A stretch of 64,000 nt of DNA from Alphaproteobacteria bacterium (GCA_003331935.1 QOQE01000005.1:18918-82917), one strand, 5' to 3'; positions 53,861 to 63,276 are shown, counted from the first letter of the stretch. Notes: generated from the sequence alone by a model not told the origin. Made by a program: numbers and translations.

Positions 53861-55309
53861 TTAACTTGTTCCAAGCTTTATAGCGATATTTTTTGTTTGA
53901 ACATAATTCAAAAGTGCCTCTCTCCCTTTTTCTCTGCCATATCCTGACTTTCCATATCCACCAAATGGAGTTTCAACACCGCCAGCAAACCACTCATTAA
54001 CAAAAAATTGCCCTGCTCTCACTTTCTGAGCACAATGCATAGCCCTATCAAGATCTTTAGTGAACACACCTCCTACTAAGCCATAGTCAGTGCCGTTTGA
54101 GATGTTTATAGCTTCGCTGTCATCTTTAAATTTAAGAATTGATAGTACGGGTCCAAAAATTTCTGTCTGAGCAACCTCCATGTTTGGATCAACATCTGCG
54201 AAAACGGTTGGCTCTAAGAAAAACCCCTTATTGTTAAGCTTTCGAGCACCAGTTACTGCTTTTGCGCCTTCTTTTTGGGCTTGTTCACATATTGAAACAG
54301 CTCTGTCTCTTTGCTTCAAAGAGATCATGGCTCCCATATTGTTTGCAAATTCGTCTCGCTCTATACCAATTCCAACAGACATATTTTTGGCAACATCTTC
54401 TGCTACATCAACAACTTCTTCATAAATTTTCTCATGAACGACTAATCGTGACATCGCTGAACAAACTTGCCCTGCATTGAAAAAAATACCTTTTCTGATA
54501 TTTTCCCTTAAGTTGGTCATCGATGCGTCTTGATATACAATTCCTGCTGATTTCCCACCAAGTTCCAGAACGGTAGGCACAATATTTTTTGCGGCGGCAG
54601 TCGCAATAGCAGAACCCGTTTTTACAGATCCTGTAAATGCAATTTGGTTTATATCCTTATGAGAGCATAAATACTCGCCGGCAGTAGCGCCTATTCCGCA
54701 AATAATATTTACGGTGCCAGCCGGAAATTCTGCCGCTTCAGCGCCTTTGGCAAAGTAATACTGAGTTATTGGAGTAAGCTCTGGAGACTTTATTACACAT
54801 GCATTACCTGTTGTTAAGCCGGTAGACAATGATCTTGCTGTCATTTCCATTGGAAAATTCCAAGGTATGACTTGTGCAGAGACACCATACGGCTCATATG
54901 AAGTAAAATCATAATATGTTGAACCAAGAGGAATAGAGCGACCTTCGAGTGTTTCTGCCTGATTGCCATAATACTCGAAGTATCGAGCAGCATTTGTAAC
55001 CTCAAATTTTGCCTCAAAAAGAGTCTTGCCAGCCTCCATTGAAAGTAACGGAGCAATTTCTTCTATATTTTCTAATAAATACTCGCCTATTTTTTTTACC
55101 ATTCTGGCTCTTTCGACTGGACGCATATTCGTCAAAAACCCACTCTCGTGTACCTTTTTGGCGGCAGAAACAGCTTCATCCACATCATTATTATCGGCAA
55201 TAGCTTGATCAGCTAATTTCTCTCCTGTTCCTGGATTATCAACTTGTATTTTACCGGCGCCACCGTCAACAAATTTCCCATTAATGTAATTTTGCCAATA
55301 ATCCTTCAT
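53861..55309 (-). CDS. NAD(P)-dependent aldehyde dehydrogenase
   Basis: The 482-residue ALDH superfamily enzyme has the catalytic VLELGGKSAGIVY (Glu) and FFNAGQVCSAMSRL (nucleophile Cys), and FTGSVKTGSAIA as the cofactor loop. The length and the C-terminal PFGGYGKSGYGREKGREALLNY suit the betaine-aldehyde/succinate-semialdehyde-like group, though the aldehyde cannot be named. It begins a minus-strand run and is divergent from the GST gene across 93 bp. Confidence 0.93.
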   Translation of the reverse strand: MKDYWQNYINGKFVDGGAGKIQVDNPGTGEKLADQAIADNNDVDEAVSAAKKVHESGFLTNMRPVERARMVKKIGEYLLENIEEIAPLLSMEAGKTLFEAKFEVTNAARYFEYYGNQAETLEGRSIPLGSTYYDFTSYEPYGVSAQVIPWNFPMEMTARSLSTGLTTGNACVIKSPELTPITQYYFAKGAEAAEFPAGTVNIICGIGATAGEYLCSHKDINQIAFTGSVKTGSAIATAAAKNIVPTVLELGGKSAGIVYQDASMTNLRENIRKGIFFNAGQVCSAMSRLVVHEKIYEEVVDVAEDVAKNMSVGIGIERDEFANNMGAMISLKQRDRAVSICEQAQKEGAKAVTGARKLNNKGFFLEPTVFADVDPNMEVAQTEIFGPVLSILKFKDDSEAINISNGTDYGLVGGVFTKDLDRAMHCAQKVRAGQFFVNEWFAGGVETPFGGYGKSGYGREKGREALLNYVQTKNIAIKLGTS

Positions 55310-55402
55310 TCCAAGACCTCTTCTTAACTATTTAAGACAAATATAAATTTTGGTTATATAGTAGGGTTTAGGATTTCCATTTGTCAATAATCAAGGATAA
55401 CA

Positions 55403-56038
55403 ATGATATTTTACGATTGCAACACTGCACCCAGTCCACGCAGAGTTAGGATGTTTATTCAAGAAAAAAAACTCGATATAGAAACAAAAAATGTAGATCT
55501 AAGGCGCTCAGAGCAATTAGAGGACTGGTTTTCAGCAATAAATCCTCGTAATACCGTCCCAGTTCTAGTTTCAAAGGAAAATAATACCTTCTTTCACAGT
55601 CTTTCAATCTGTGTTTATTTAGAGCATGAATTCCCTGATATAAATTTGCTTGGACGTACCAACGAGGAGAAGGGACAAATTCTTAACTTAATAAACGATA
55701 TCGAAAGCAATCTATTTACAGCGATAGCAGATTGTTTAAGAAATTCTTCTAAAGCTATGAAAAATAGAGCTATTACTGGCCCTAGGAACTTTGAGCAGAT
55801 TCCTGAATTAGCTATAAGGGGAAGAGAGCGGGTAAAATCATATTTTGATATATTAAACCAACAGTTAAATGGTAGATCTTTTTTGTGCTCAGACAGATTT
55901 ACAGCTGCTGATATTTGGGCATTTGTTGCTGTTGATTTTACCAGAGCAATAAAGGAACCCATACCTGATTGTATGATTGGTCTAAAGGATTGGTATGAAA
56001 GAGTTGCAAAAAGAGATAGTGCGCAATTAAAGTTATAA
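55403..56038 (+). CDS. Glutathione S-transferase
   Basis: The 211-residue GST has a thioredoxin-like N-terminal domain with NTAPSPRRVRMFIQEKKL and the cis-proline segment NTVPVLVSKENN, then HSLSICVYLEHEFP. The C-terminal domain ends in a helical region with DRFTAADIWAF. It conjugates glutathione to electrophiles or acts as an isomerase; the pattern does not fix which. It precedes rnd by 10 bp. Confidence 0.9.
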   Translation: MIFYDCNTAPSPRRVRMFIQEKKLDIETKNVDLRRSEQLEDWFSAINPRNTVPVLVSKENNTFFHSLSICVYLEHEFPDINLLGRTNEEKGQILNLINDIESNLFTAIADCLRNSSKAMKNRAITGPRNFEQIPELAIRGRERVKSYFDILNQQLNGRSFLCSDRFTAADIWAFVAVDFTRAIKEPIPDCMIGLKDWYERVAKRDSAQLKL

Positions 56039-56048
56039 AGGGAATTTC

Positions 56049-57206
56049 TTGTCAATAATTGATACTACAAAGGATCTAGAGGCTTTTTGTTTAAAAGCCT
56101 CGAGTTATCCTTATGTCACAATTGATACTGAGTTTATGCGTGAAAAAACATATTATGCAAAGCTTTGCTTAGTTCAACTCGCTTACCCTGACAAAGGAAA
56201 GGAAAGTTTCACTCTTATTGACCCACTTTCAGAAAAATTATCGCTTCAACCTTTTTTCGAATTGTTAGCTGAAGAGAATGTTGTAAAGGTCTTCCATTCC
56301 GGAAGACAAGACTTAGAAATTTTTTTCAATAGGACAGGGGTACTTCCAAAACCTATATTTGACACTCAGATTGCTGCAATGGTGTGTGGTTTTGGTGATC
56401 AGGTTGCTTATGAGACTTTAGTAAATCAAATTGTTGATAAAAGAATTGATAAATCTAGTAGATTTACAGACTGGTCAAAGAGACCACTTTCAGAAAAACA
56501 AGTTAATTACGCGTTATCTGACGTGACTTTTTTAAGAACCATCTATGAAAAGCTGAGCAAAGAGCTAGATAACTCGAAAAGACTTTCTTGGGTAAAGGAA
56601 GAATTTGATATACTCAAAAATCCTGAGACCTATTCTACCGATCCAGATCAATCTTGGAAGAAAATTAAACTTAGAAGAAAAGACAGTGATTTTGTAAAAC
56701 TTATTAAATGCATCTCCTCTTTTAGAGAAAATGAAGCGCAGAAAAGGGATTTGCCAAGGGGACATATCTTAAAAGACGAAGAATTAATTCAAATTGCATC
56801 TCAGAGACCTAAAAAGATCGAAGATCTTTATAACTCTAGGCTATCGTCCAAAGCGTTGAAAACCAATTGGATAGCTAAAGGGATCATGGAATGTATAAAA
56901 AGCGCTAAGTTGTTACCCGATGAACCACTTGACAATTATCAATATATTCCCTTATCTCCAAGTCAACTAGCATTAGTAGAGCTTTTGAAGGTTCTTCTTA
57001 AGTTTAATGCCACTCATCATAATGTGGCCACAAAATTAATTGCAAGTTCAAAGGATATTGAAATGATTGCACGACATGAAAAACCTAATATTCGAGCTTT
57101 AGAAGGGTGGAGATATAAAATTTTTGGTGAAGATGCATTGAAATTAAAAAATGGTGAAATATCTCTAGCTTTCAACCAAGATGGGCTCAAACTCGTGTCA
57201 TTATAA
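56049..57206 (+). CDS. rnd: Ribonuclease D
   Basis: The 385-residue 3'-5' exonuclease has DEDDy catalytic motifs: VTIDTEFMRE (Asp, Glu), HSGRQDLEIFF (Asp) and YALSDVTFL (Tyr and Asp). The C-terminal half has HRDC-like helices. It trims tRNA and other stable RNA 3' ends. The start is TTG at 56049, after GGGAATT. The sufE frame opens inside its last codons, but I start sufE downstream. Confidence 0.95.
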   Translation: MSIIDTTKDLEAFCLKASSYPYVTIDTEFMREKTYYAKLCLVQLAYPDKGKESFTLIDPLSEKLSLQPFFELLAEENVVKVFHSGRQDLEIFFNRTGVLPKPIFDTQIAAMVCGFGDQVAYETLVNQIVDKRIDKSSRFTDWSKRPLSEKQVNYALSDVTFLRTIYEKLSKELDNSKRLSWVKEEFDILKNPETYSTDPDQSWKKIKLRRKDSDFVKLIKCISSFRENEAQKRDLPRGHILKDEELIQIASQRPKKIEDLYNSRLSSKALKTNWIAKGIMECIKSAKLLPDEPLDNYQYIPLSPSQLALVELLKVLLKFNATHHNVATKLIASSKDIEMIARHEKPNIRALEGWRYKIFGEDALKLKNGEISLAFNQDGLKLVSL

Positions 57207-57228
57207 TTTCCGTCGGAGTGTTCGAACT

Positions 57229-57633
57229 ATGGATTTTGACCAAATTAAAGAAGATCTTGAACTTTTCACTGAGTGGGAAGATCGATATGGATACATAATC
57301 GATCTAGGAAAGCAAATTTCTCTTCCCGATGAAAAAAAAACAGATGACAACAAAGTTAATGGGTGCGCAAGTCAAGTGTGGCTTGATATGAGGTGGCATG
57401 AACCGAATAATACGAAAGTTTTTAATATAGAAGGTGACTCCGATGCACTTATTGTTAAGGGTTTAATCGCAATTCTATTAAGCCTATATCAGGGCAAAAC
57501 ACTTGGTCAGACAAAAGAAATTGACCCTAGGGTAGAGTTTGAAAAATTAGGCCTCAATTCGCATCTATCATCGCAAAGATCTAATGGCTTAAAATCTATG
57601 ATTGACCAAATAAAAATTTTCGTTAACACTTAA
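57229..57633 (+). CDS. sufE: SufE family sulfur acceptor
   Basis: The 134-residue protein takes persulfide sulfur from the SufS cysteine desulfurase for Fe-S cluster building. The conserved VNGCASQVWL contains the acceptor Cys46. I start it at the ATG at 57229, after GGAGTG, which gives the normal SufE length; an in-frame ATG at 57181 would add 16 unconserved residues. No sufS or sufBCD is nearby. Confidence 0.94.
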   Translation: MDFDQIKEDLELFTEWEDRYGYIIDLGKQISLPDEKKTDDNKVNGCASQVWLDMRWHEPNNTKVFNIEGDSDALIVKGLIAILLSLYQGKTLGQTKEIDPRVEFEKLGLNSHLSSQRSNGLKSMIDQIKIFVNT

Positions 57634-57663
57634 AAAAATTGAGTCTCTTAGTGGAGGTTTGGT

Positions 57664-58362
57664 ATGTCTGACGAAGAAGAAATTATACTGAGTGAGCTCA
57701 GTGACGAAGAACTTGTTCTCCAAATGCATGATGATTTATATGACGGTCTTAATGACGAGATCGTAGAAGGTGTAAATATCCTATTGGAGAGAAAGTGGTT
57801 ACCTTATGATGTCTTAACCAAGGCATTAGTAGAAGGCATGCGGATAGTTGGAGAAGACTTTCGGGACGGAATATTGTTTGTTCCTGAGGTCTTGTTAGCA
57901 GCAAATGCGATGAAGTCGGGTATGGCCATTCTCAAACCTTTATTAGCTGAGACAGGCGCCCCGCGTTTGGGCAAACTTGTTATTGGAACAGTAAAAGGCG
58001 ATATACATGATATTGGTAAAAATCTAGTAATCATGATGATGGAGGGTGCGGGATTTGAGGTTAGAGATTTAGGAATTAATAACCCTGTTGAAAATTATTT
58101 AACAGCGCTTGAGGAAGAAGAACCAGATTTTTTAGGAATGTCAGCATTATTAACGACTACCATGCCTTATATGAAGGTTGTGATTGATACACTTATCGAA
58201 AAAGGTTTAAGAGACAAGTATCTAGTTTTGGTTGGTGGGGCACCATTAAATGAGGAATTTAGTAAATCGATTGGTGCTGACGCTTATTGCAGAGATGCCG
58301 CGGTTGCCGTTGAAATGGCTAAGGATTTAATGAAAAGAAAGCACAATCAGCTTAAAGCCTAA
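57664..58362 (+). CDS. Corrinoid-binding methyl-carrier protein (MtbC/MtgC-like)
   Basis: The 232-residue protein has an N-terminal helical cap (about 1-95) and a B12-binding domain with TVKGDIHDIGKNLV, in which His115 of D-x-H-x-x-G should be the axial cobalt ligand. The later GGAPLNEEF is also typical. Such proteins carry methyl groups from methylated amines or betaines to tetrahydrofolate through partner methyltransferases. No partner methyltransferase or reductive activator is in this window, so the substrate is open. Confidence 0.9.
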   Translation: MSDEEEIILSELSDEELVLQMHDDLYDGLNDEIVEGVNILLERKWLPYDVLTKALVEGMRIVGEDFRDGILFVPEVLLAANAMKSGMAILKPLLAETGAPRLGKLVIGTVKGDIHDIGKNLVIMMMEGAGFEVRDLGINNPVENYLTALEEEEPDFLGMSALLTTTMPYMKVVIDTLIEKGLRDKYLVLVGGAPLNEEFSKSIGADAYCRDAAVAVEMAKDLMKRKHNQLKA

Positions 58363-58400
58363 CTAACGTGAACATGCAAAAAATAGATAAAGTTTTTAAG

Positions 58401-59060
58401 CTAGAATCCTGTTATTATTGACCTGAAAAACGTTAATCCAGATACGCTACCCAAATCTTGGTCAACGGCCCTCTCTGGGTGTGGCATCATTCCAAGTACT
58501 CTGTTATTTTTTGAACTAACACCTGCGATATCTCCAGTTGAACCATTGGGGTTATTCTTATATTTGAAGATTATTCTTTCATTTTGCTCTAACTCTTGAA
58601 GTTCTGCATTAGTTAAAAAATATCTACCGTCATGGTGCGCGATAGGAATTGAAATAGTCGCGTTATTTTTAAATCCAGAGGTAAAAAGTGTTGTATTATT
58701 TGTTACAAGTAAATCCTGATCCTTACAAATAAACTTTTGATTAACGTTTGGAATTAACGCACCCGGTAATATTTTAGCTTCTGTTAAAATTTGAAAACCA
58801 TTGCAAATTCCAATGATAAATCCACCATCGTCATAAAATTTTTTTACTGCGTTCATAATAGGAGATTTAGCCGCAATCGCCCCACACCGAAGGTAGTCGC
58901 CGTAAGAGAAGCCACCAGGAAGGACAAGCAAATCAATTTTTGGAATTGTCGTTTCCTTATGCCAAATCATAGTGACATTGAACTCATCATATAATTTGAA
59001 AGCAGCCTGACAGTCTTTGTCACAATTAGAACCTGGAAATACTATGATACCACAGTTAAT
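58401..59060 (-). CDS. purQ: Phosphoribosylformylglycinamidine synthase, glutaminase subunit PurQ (probable ATT start)
   Basis: PurQ supplies ammonia to PurL/PurS for FGAM synthesis in purine biosynthesis. The class I glutaminase core is clear: IGICNGFQIL (nucleophile Cys) and MPHPERAVD (His, Glu). The first ATG in frame (58970) would cut off the N-terminus, but the upstream frame encodes CGIIVFPGSNCD, the diagnostic PurQ start. The frame begins after an in-frame TGA and has no ATG, GTG or TTG. An ATT at 59060 shares one base with the purS stop (TAATT) and gives 219 residues, the normal length. Confidence 0.88.
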   Translation of the reverse strand: MNCGIIVFPGSNCDKDCQAAFKLYDEFNVTMIWHKETTIPKIDLLVLPGGFSYGDYLRCGAIAAKSPIMNAVKKFYDDGGFIIGICNGFQILTEAKILPGALIPNVNQKFICKDQDLLVTNNTTLFTSGFKNNATISIPIAHHDGRYFLTNAELQELEQNERIIFKYKNNPNGSTGDIAGVSSKNNRVLGMMPHPERAVDQDLGSVSGLTFFRSIITGF

Positions 59061-59326
59061 TATTCTGAAACCTCATAATATTTATAATCCTCAATCACAG
59101 AGTTTGTCAGCAAATCTGAACAGATTTTCTCAACGTCTTTAATGGCATATTCTATATTTTTTGATGATACCGAAAGTTCAAAAAGCTTGCCTTGTTTTGC
59201 CTCTAAAACATTTCCTAACCTATTAATATTTATAGATTGCTTAATTGCTTCTCCTTGAGGATCAAGAACACCATTTTTAAGAACAACTTCAACTTTGAAT
59301 CTGAAAGTGGTTTCTTCTGATGTCAT
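59060..59326 (-). CDS. purS: Phosphoribosylformylglycinamidine synthase subunit PurS
   Basis: The 88-residue PurS is the small partner that links PurQ to PurL. It has RFKVEVVLKNGVLDPQGEAIKQS at the start and the PurS-typical GNVLEAKQGKLFEL. The ATG overlaps the purC stop (ATGA), and its TAA overlaps the proposed purQ ATT start. purL is not in the window. Confidence 0.93.
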   Translation of the reverse strand: MTSEETTFRFKVEVVLKNGVLDPQGEAIKQSININRLGNVLEAKQGKLFELSVSSKNIEYAIKDVEKICSDLLTNSVIEDYKYYEVSE

Positions 59327-60072
59327 TTTACCGCGCTCTTTACATTCTTAGGTAATAAATCAAATCTATTCGCTACCTCAGTATATGCGACTGCAATACT
59401 TCCTTTATTCAATCTAAAAACATCTTTATCAAGTCGCTTTTTTGTTTTTGAATCCCATAGGCGACAGGTGTCTGGACTGATTTCATCGGCAATAATAAGC
59501 TTGTCTCCTTCAGATTTAAGACTTCTCCCAATTTCGATTTTAAAATCTACAAGTGTTAGGTCAACAGCGAGCAAGAGCCCGGAGAGAAAATCATTTGTTC
59601 GCAGAGCAATCTCAAATATTTCTCCTAATTCCGTTTCTGAGGCCCACTCAAAGGTAGTTATTTGGCTTTCTGTTACCAATGGATCATTTAAACTGTCATC
59701 TTTGTAATAAAACTCAACTATGGGCCTTGCAAGGCGGGTGCCCTCCTGTATACCTAGCCTTTTTGAAAGCGACCCAGCCGCAATATTACGCACTACAACC
59801 TCTAGTGGTATTATTTCACACTTCTCAACCAGTTGTTCTCGCATATTTAACCGTTTAATGAAGTGTGTTGGAATATTAATGGAGTTTAGTTTTTGCATAA
59901 AAAACTCTGATAAAAAGTTGTTTAAAACCCCTTTGCCTTCAATGGTCTCCTTCTTTTTCGCGTTAAATGCCGTTGCTTCATCTTTAAAATGTTGAATTAC
60001 ACAGTAGGAGTTATCAGTTGAGTACAAGACTTTGGCTTTGCCTTCGTAAAGCTTCTTTTTCTTTGAGGTCAT
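59323..60072 (-). CDS. purC: SAICAR synthase PurC
   Basis: The 249-residue protein joins CAIR and aspartate. N-terminal KKLYEGKAKVLYSTD, the segment PLEVVVRNIAAGSL and SPDTCRLWD are all diagnostic. The ATG overlaps the purB stop by one base (TAATG), and its end overlaps purS by 4 nt, so purB, purC, purS and purQ are translationally linked. Confidence 0.96.
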   Translation of the reverse strand: MTSKKKKLYEGKAKVLYSTDNSYCVIQHFKDEATAFNAKKKETIEGKGVLNNFLSEFFMQKLNSINIPTHFIKRLNMREQLVEKCEIIPLEVVVRNIAAGSLSKRLGIQEGTRLARPIVEFYYKDDSLNDPLVTESQITTFEWASETELGEIFEIALRTNDFLSGLLLAVDLTLVDFKIEIGRSLKSEGDKLIIADEISPDTCRLWDSKTKKRLDKDVFRLNKGSIAVAYTEVANRFDLLPKNVKSAVK

Positions 60073-61379
60073 TATTTAGTCCCAAAAACCCTATTAAACA
60101 GAGTGTCAACAAACTTTGTATGATACTCTAATTTCGATATCTCTAATAATTCATTATCATCAACGTATGACTTAATAAAGTCATCTTTCTGTGCTTCTTT
60201 TATAAAGTCCAAATCTTTTGAATTCCAGACACTCATTGCAATTTTTTGTACCACGGAGTAGGCATCCTCACGACTCACACCCTTTTGGGTTAACATTAGT
60301 AAAAGCTGTTGTGAATTATAAAGCCCTTTTGATTGGTTCATATTCTTTTTCATATTTTCAGGATAAACACGCAATTCATTTATAACTTTAGTTAAACGCG
60401 TAATTGCAAAATCCAGAGTAATGGTGGCATCGGGCCCAATATTTCTTTCTACTGAGCTGTGAGAAATGTCTCTTTCATGCCATAGGGAAATGTTTTCAAG
60501 TGCTGGAATAACGGCCATTCTAACTAATCTAGCTAAACCAGTGAGGTTTTCTGTAAGAACTGGGTTTCTCTTATGAGGCATGGCGCTTGATCCTTTTTGA
60601 CCTGCTGAAAAGTTTTCTTCAGCCTCTAGTACTTCAGACCTGCTCAAATGCCTAATTTCAGTTGCAATTCGCTCAATAGATGATGCGATAATTGCTAAAA
60701 CAGAAAAAAACATTGCGTGTCTATCCCTTGGGATGACTTGAGTCGATATTGTTTCAGGCCTTAAATTGAGTTTTTTGCACACTAGCGTCTCGACTTTCGG
60801 ATCTATGTTGGCAAAAGTCCCCACTGCACCTGATAAAGCGCCAGTTGAGATCTCCACCTTAGCGTATTGTAATCTTTGAAGATTTCTTTGCATTTCAGCA
60901 TAAGCTTGTGCTAATTTTAAGCCAAAAGTTGTGGGTTCCGCAAATATTCCATGGCTACGACCGATACATACCGTATCTTTATGTTCAAACGCTCTTTCTC
61001 TTAACGCTGTAAGAAGATCATGGAGGCCTTTCTCAAGCAGGTTTGATGCATTAACAAGTTGTACGTTTAAGCAGGTGTCTAGTATATCAGAGGACGTTAG
61101 GCCTTGATGAACAAAACGAGAGCTTTCTCCAATAAATTTTGATAGATATGTGAGAAAGGCGATCACGTCATGCTTTGTTACTTTTTCAATATTGTCGATT
61201 TCATCAATATCGTAGTCGATACCACTAGCCTTAAGCACGTCACTTGTAGTGCCTTTTGGAATAAGACCAATTTGTTCCATTGCTTCGCATGCATAAGCTT
61301 CTATTTCAAACCAAATTCTGTATTTTTCTTTCTGTGACCACACCTTTGTCATTTCTGGTCTAGAGTAGCGATTTATCAT
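60072..61379 (-). CDS. purB: Adenylosuccinate lyase PurB
   Basis: The 435-residue lyase acts twice in purine synthesis, on SAICAR and on adenylosuccinate. It has the fumarase/aspartase signature GSSAMPHKRNP and VHQGLTSSDILDTCL. It heads the purB-purC-purS-purQ run; the 62 bp between it and miaA shows no riboswitch-like fold I can recognise. Confidence 0.96.
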   Translation of the reverse strand: MINRYSRPEMTKVWSQKEKYRIWFEIEAYACEAMEQIGLIPKGTTSDVLKASGIDYDIDEIDNIEKVTKHDVIAFLTYLSKFIGESSRFVHQGLTSSDILDTCLNVQLVNASNLLEKGLHDLLTALRERAFEHKDTVCIGRSHGIFAEPTTFGLKLAQAYAEMQRNLQRLQYAKVEISTGALSGAVGTFANIDPKVETLVCKKLNLRPETISTQVIPRDRHAMFFSVLAIIASSIERIATEIRHLSRSEVLEAEENFSAGQKGSSAMPHKRNPVLTENLTGLARLVRMAVIPALENISLWHERDISHSSVERNIGPDATITLDFAITRLTKVINELRVYPENMKKNMNQSKGLYNSQQLLLMLTQKGVSREDAYSVVQKIAMSVWNSKDLDFIKEAQKDDFIKSYVDDNELLEISKLEYHTKFVDTLFNRVFGTK

Positions 61380-61441
61380 CTTTTAATCTTTGTGAAAGCG
61401 AAAAGTAATAGTTATTAGCAAATGATAAATAGTGCAATGAA

Positions 61442-62350
61442 TTAATTGCTTCCTTTGACTTTTTTAACTATTTCCTGGATACTCGACCCGCTTATTTTTG
61501 AAGGATCAATGGAGATCCAATTTTTCATATAATTTCTATGCCAGGTTCTTTGTCTTTTTGCAAATTGACGTGTCTTAAGGCTTATATTTTGGGTTAGTTT
61601 ATCTAAGGATATGCCACTGTTTAAATAACTTATAATGTCTTGTGCTCCAATTGCCTTTGAAAAAGGTAAGTTAACGTCCCAACATGTTTTATAGACCTTT
61701 TCGACTTCTTTGATAGCACCGCTCTCAAGCATAAAATCAACGCGAGCGCTTATCCTTTTTGTAAGACTCTCTCTTTCAATTTCAACCAATAATAAAGTGG
61801 CATCTGAAGAAACTAGTGGAGAGGCATTATTGCTTTGCCAATATAATATACTTTTATTTGTGGCTTTTAGTACTTCCCAAGCCCTTTGAACTCGTCGCTG
61901 GTTTTTTACATCAATTTTTTCTAGAACATCTGGGTCATTTTTTTCTAAATATTCTAAAAAAAATGTTAAATCTTGAGCGTTTGCAAATTCTCTGATTTCT
62001 TTTGGGATCTGGGGGATTTGTGAAAGTCCATTTAAAAGAGCATTAAAGTATAATCCCGTACCACCAACAAAAATAAAAGTTTGAGACTTTTTTGAGTTTA
62101 ATCCAAAAATTTTGCTGACGTCTTTTACCCAGTCTCCTACGCTATAGTTGCTTGCGCATGAAACATGGCCATAAAGTGTATGATAAGGTTTCTTAACCGA
62201 TGGTCGATCCGTGAGTATTTCCCAACAATTATAAACTTGCAACGCATCAGTGTTTATTATCATTGGGTTTTTAAAATATTTAGATAGCTCCAGCGCAAAT
62301 GAAGACTTCCCCGAGGCTGTGCAGCCACTTATGCAAATAAATTGGTTCAT
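61442..62350 (-). CDS. miaA: tRNA dimethylallyltransferase MiaA
   Basis: The 302-residue enzyme adds a dimethylallyl group to A37 of tRNAs that read codons starting with U. It has the P-loop SGCTASGKSSFAL, NTDALQVYNCWEILTDRPS and VGGTGLYFNALLNGLSQIP. The DMAPP it uses is a product of the isoprenoid pathway that includes the ispD/ispF genes at the other end of the window. It is divergent from the aldolase gene across 135 bp. Confidence 0.96.
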   Translation of the reverse strand: MNQFICISGCTASGKSSFALELSKYFKNPMIINTDALQVYNCWEILTDRPSVKKPYHTLYGHVSCASNYSVGDWVKDVSKIFGLNSKKSQTFIFVGGTGLYFNALLNGLSQIPQIPKEIREFANAQDLTFFLEYLEKNDPDVLEKIDVKNQRRVQRAWEVLKATNKSILYWQSNNASPLVSSDATLLLVEIERESLTKRISARVDFMLESGAIKEVEKVYKTCWDVNLPFSKAIGAQDIISYLNSGISLDKLTQNISLKTRQFAKRQRTWHRNYMKNWISIDPSKISGSSIQEIVKKVKGSN

Positions 62351-62424
62351 TAACCAGAGCTACCAATTTTTCTTAAATTGAATGGTGGGGTTGACGTCAT
62401 TTTATATCCTCGATTGATTTAAAG

Positions 62425-62446
62425 GCTTTTTATATAAATAAAAAGC
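62425..62446. repeat. Perfect AT-rich inverted repeat between miaA and the aldolase gene
   Basis: GCTTTTTAT and ATAAAAAGC form a perfect 9-bp dyad with a 4-nt spacer in the 135 bp divergent region. It has no T-run in the right place for a terminator. It might be an operator, but AT-rich dyads are frequent by chance here. Confidence 0.35.
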
Positions 62447-62485
62447 GGTAATACTCTTATAAGTTATTCACATTTTGGATGTAAA

Positions 62486-63274
62486 ATGAAAATTTCTTTA
62501 AAGAATTCTTATCCTAGATCTCCAAAGGGAATGTCTATTAATGAATGGAAAGCAAGAGTTGACTTGGCTGCAATTTATAGATTAACGGACTACTATGGCT
62601 GGACTAGCGTTGTATATAACCATATAACTCTCCGGATTCCAGATACTGATACTTTCCTTATAAATCCCTTTGGTCTCAGATATGATGAAATCAAGGCCTC
62701 CAATTTAGTGAAAATTGATTTAGATGGAAACAAAATAGACGGTGATAGCTGGCCGATCAATCAAGCAGGATATAATATTCATTCGGCTATACATAAGGCT
62801 AGAAACGAAGACCTTCATTGTGTAATGCACACTCATGAGCCAATGAGCCAAACCATTGCTGCCCTAAAACAGAAGGTCACACCTATGTTCCAAGAAGCGT
62901 GTCAACTATATGAGAGAGTTGGTTATCACGATTTCGAGGGTATCGTCCTTGATGCTTCTGAGAAGAAAAGGCTTATTAAATCTCTAGGAAAGTCAAATCA
63001 CACATTGGTTTTACGAAATCATGGTTTGATTACTGCTGGACCAAGCGCCATATGGGCATTTGCTAGGCATCAAGTTTTTATAAGAAATGCCGAAGTGCAA
63101 CTTAGAGCTATGAGTTCAGGAGGAACGATCATCAAAATCCCAAAAAAGGTAATGTTACATACTCGAAAACAATTTGAGGAGGGGGCAGCGCAAGGAGGTG
63201 CAGAGGTGAGGCACCCAGAATGGCCCGCTTATTGGCGATTATTAGATAAACTAGACCCGGAATGGAAAAAATAA
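62486..63274 (+). CDS. Class II aldolase/adducin family protein
   Basis: The 262-residue protein has the zinc-dependent class II aldolase fold: VYNHITLRIPDTDTFLINPFGLRY in the first part, VMHTHEPMSQTIAAL with the His-x-His pair, and LRNHGLITAGPS with the third His. Enzymes with this fold include L-fuculose-phosphate aldolase, decarboxylases and adducin-like proteins; no phosphate-binding pattern decides it here. It converges with the HAD gene 2 bp away. Confidence 0.88.
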   Translation: MKISLKNSYPRSPKGMSINEWKARVDLAAIYRLTDYYGWTSVVYNHITLRIPDTDTFLINPFGLRYDEIKASNLVKIDLDGNKIDGDSWPINQAGYNIHSAIHKARNEDLHCVMHTHEPMSQTIAALKQKVTPMFQEACQLYERVGYHDFEGIVLDASEKKRLIKSLGKSNHTLVLRNHGLITAGPSAIWAFARHQVFIRNAEVQLRAMSSGGTIIKIPKKVMLHTRKQFEEGAAQGGAEVRHPEWPAYWRLLDKLDPEWKK

Positions 63275-63276
63275 GT

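Noticed and set aside
57181..57633. Longer SufE with 16 extra N-terminal residues
   Set aside because: The extra residues overlap the rnd end and are unlike SufE; the ATG at 57229 has a ribosome site and gives normal length.
58401..58970. A short PurQ starting at the first ATG
   Set aside because: It would lose the conserved FPGSNCD segment that the upstream frame clearly encodes.
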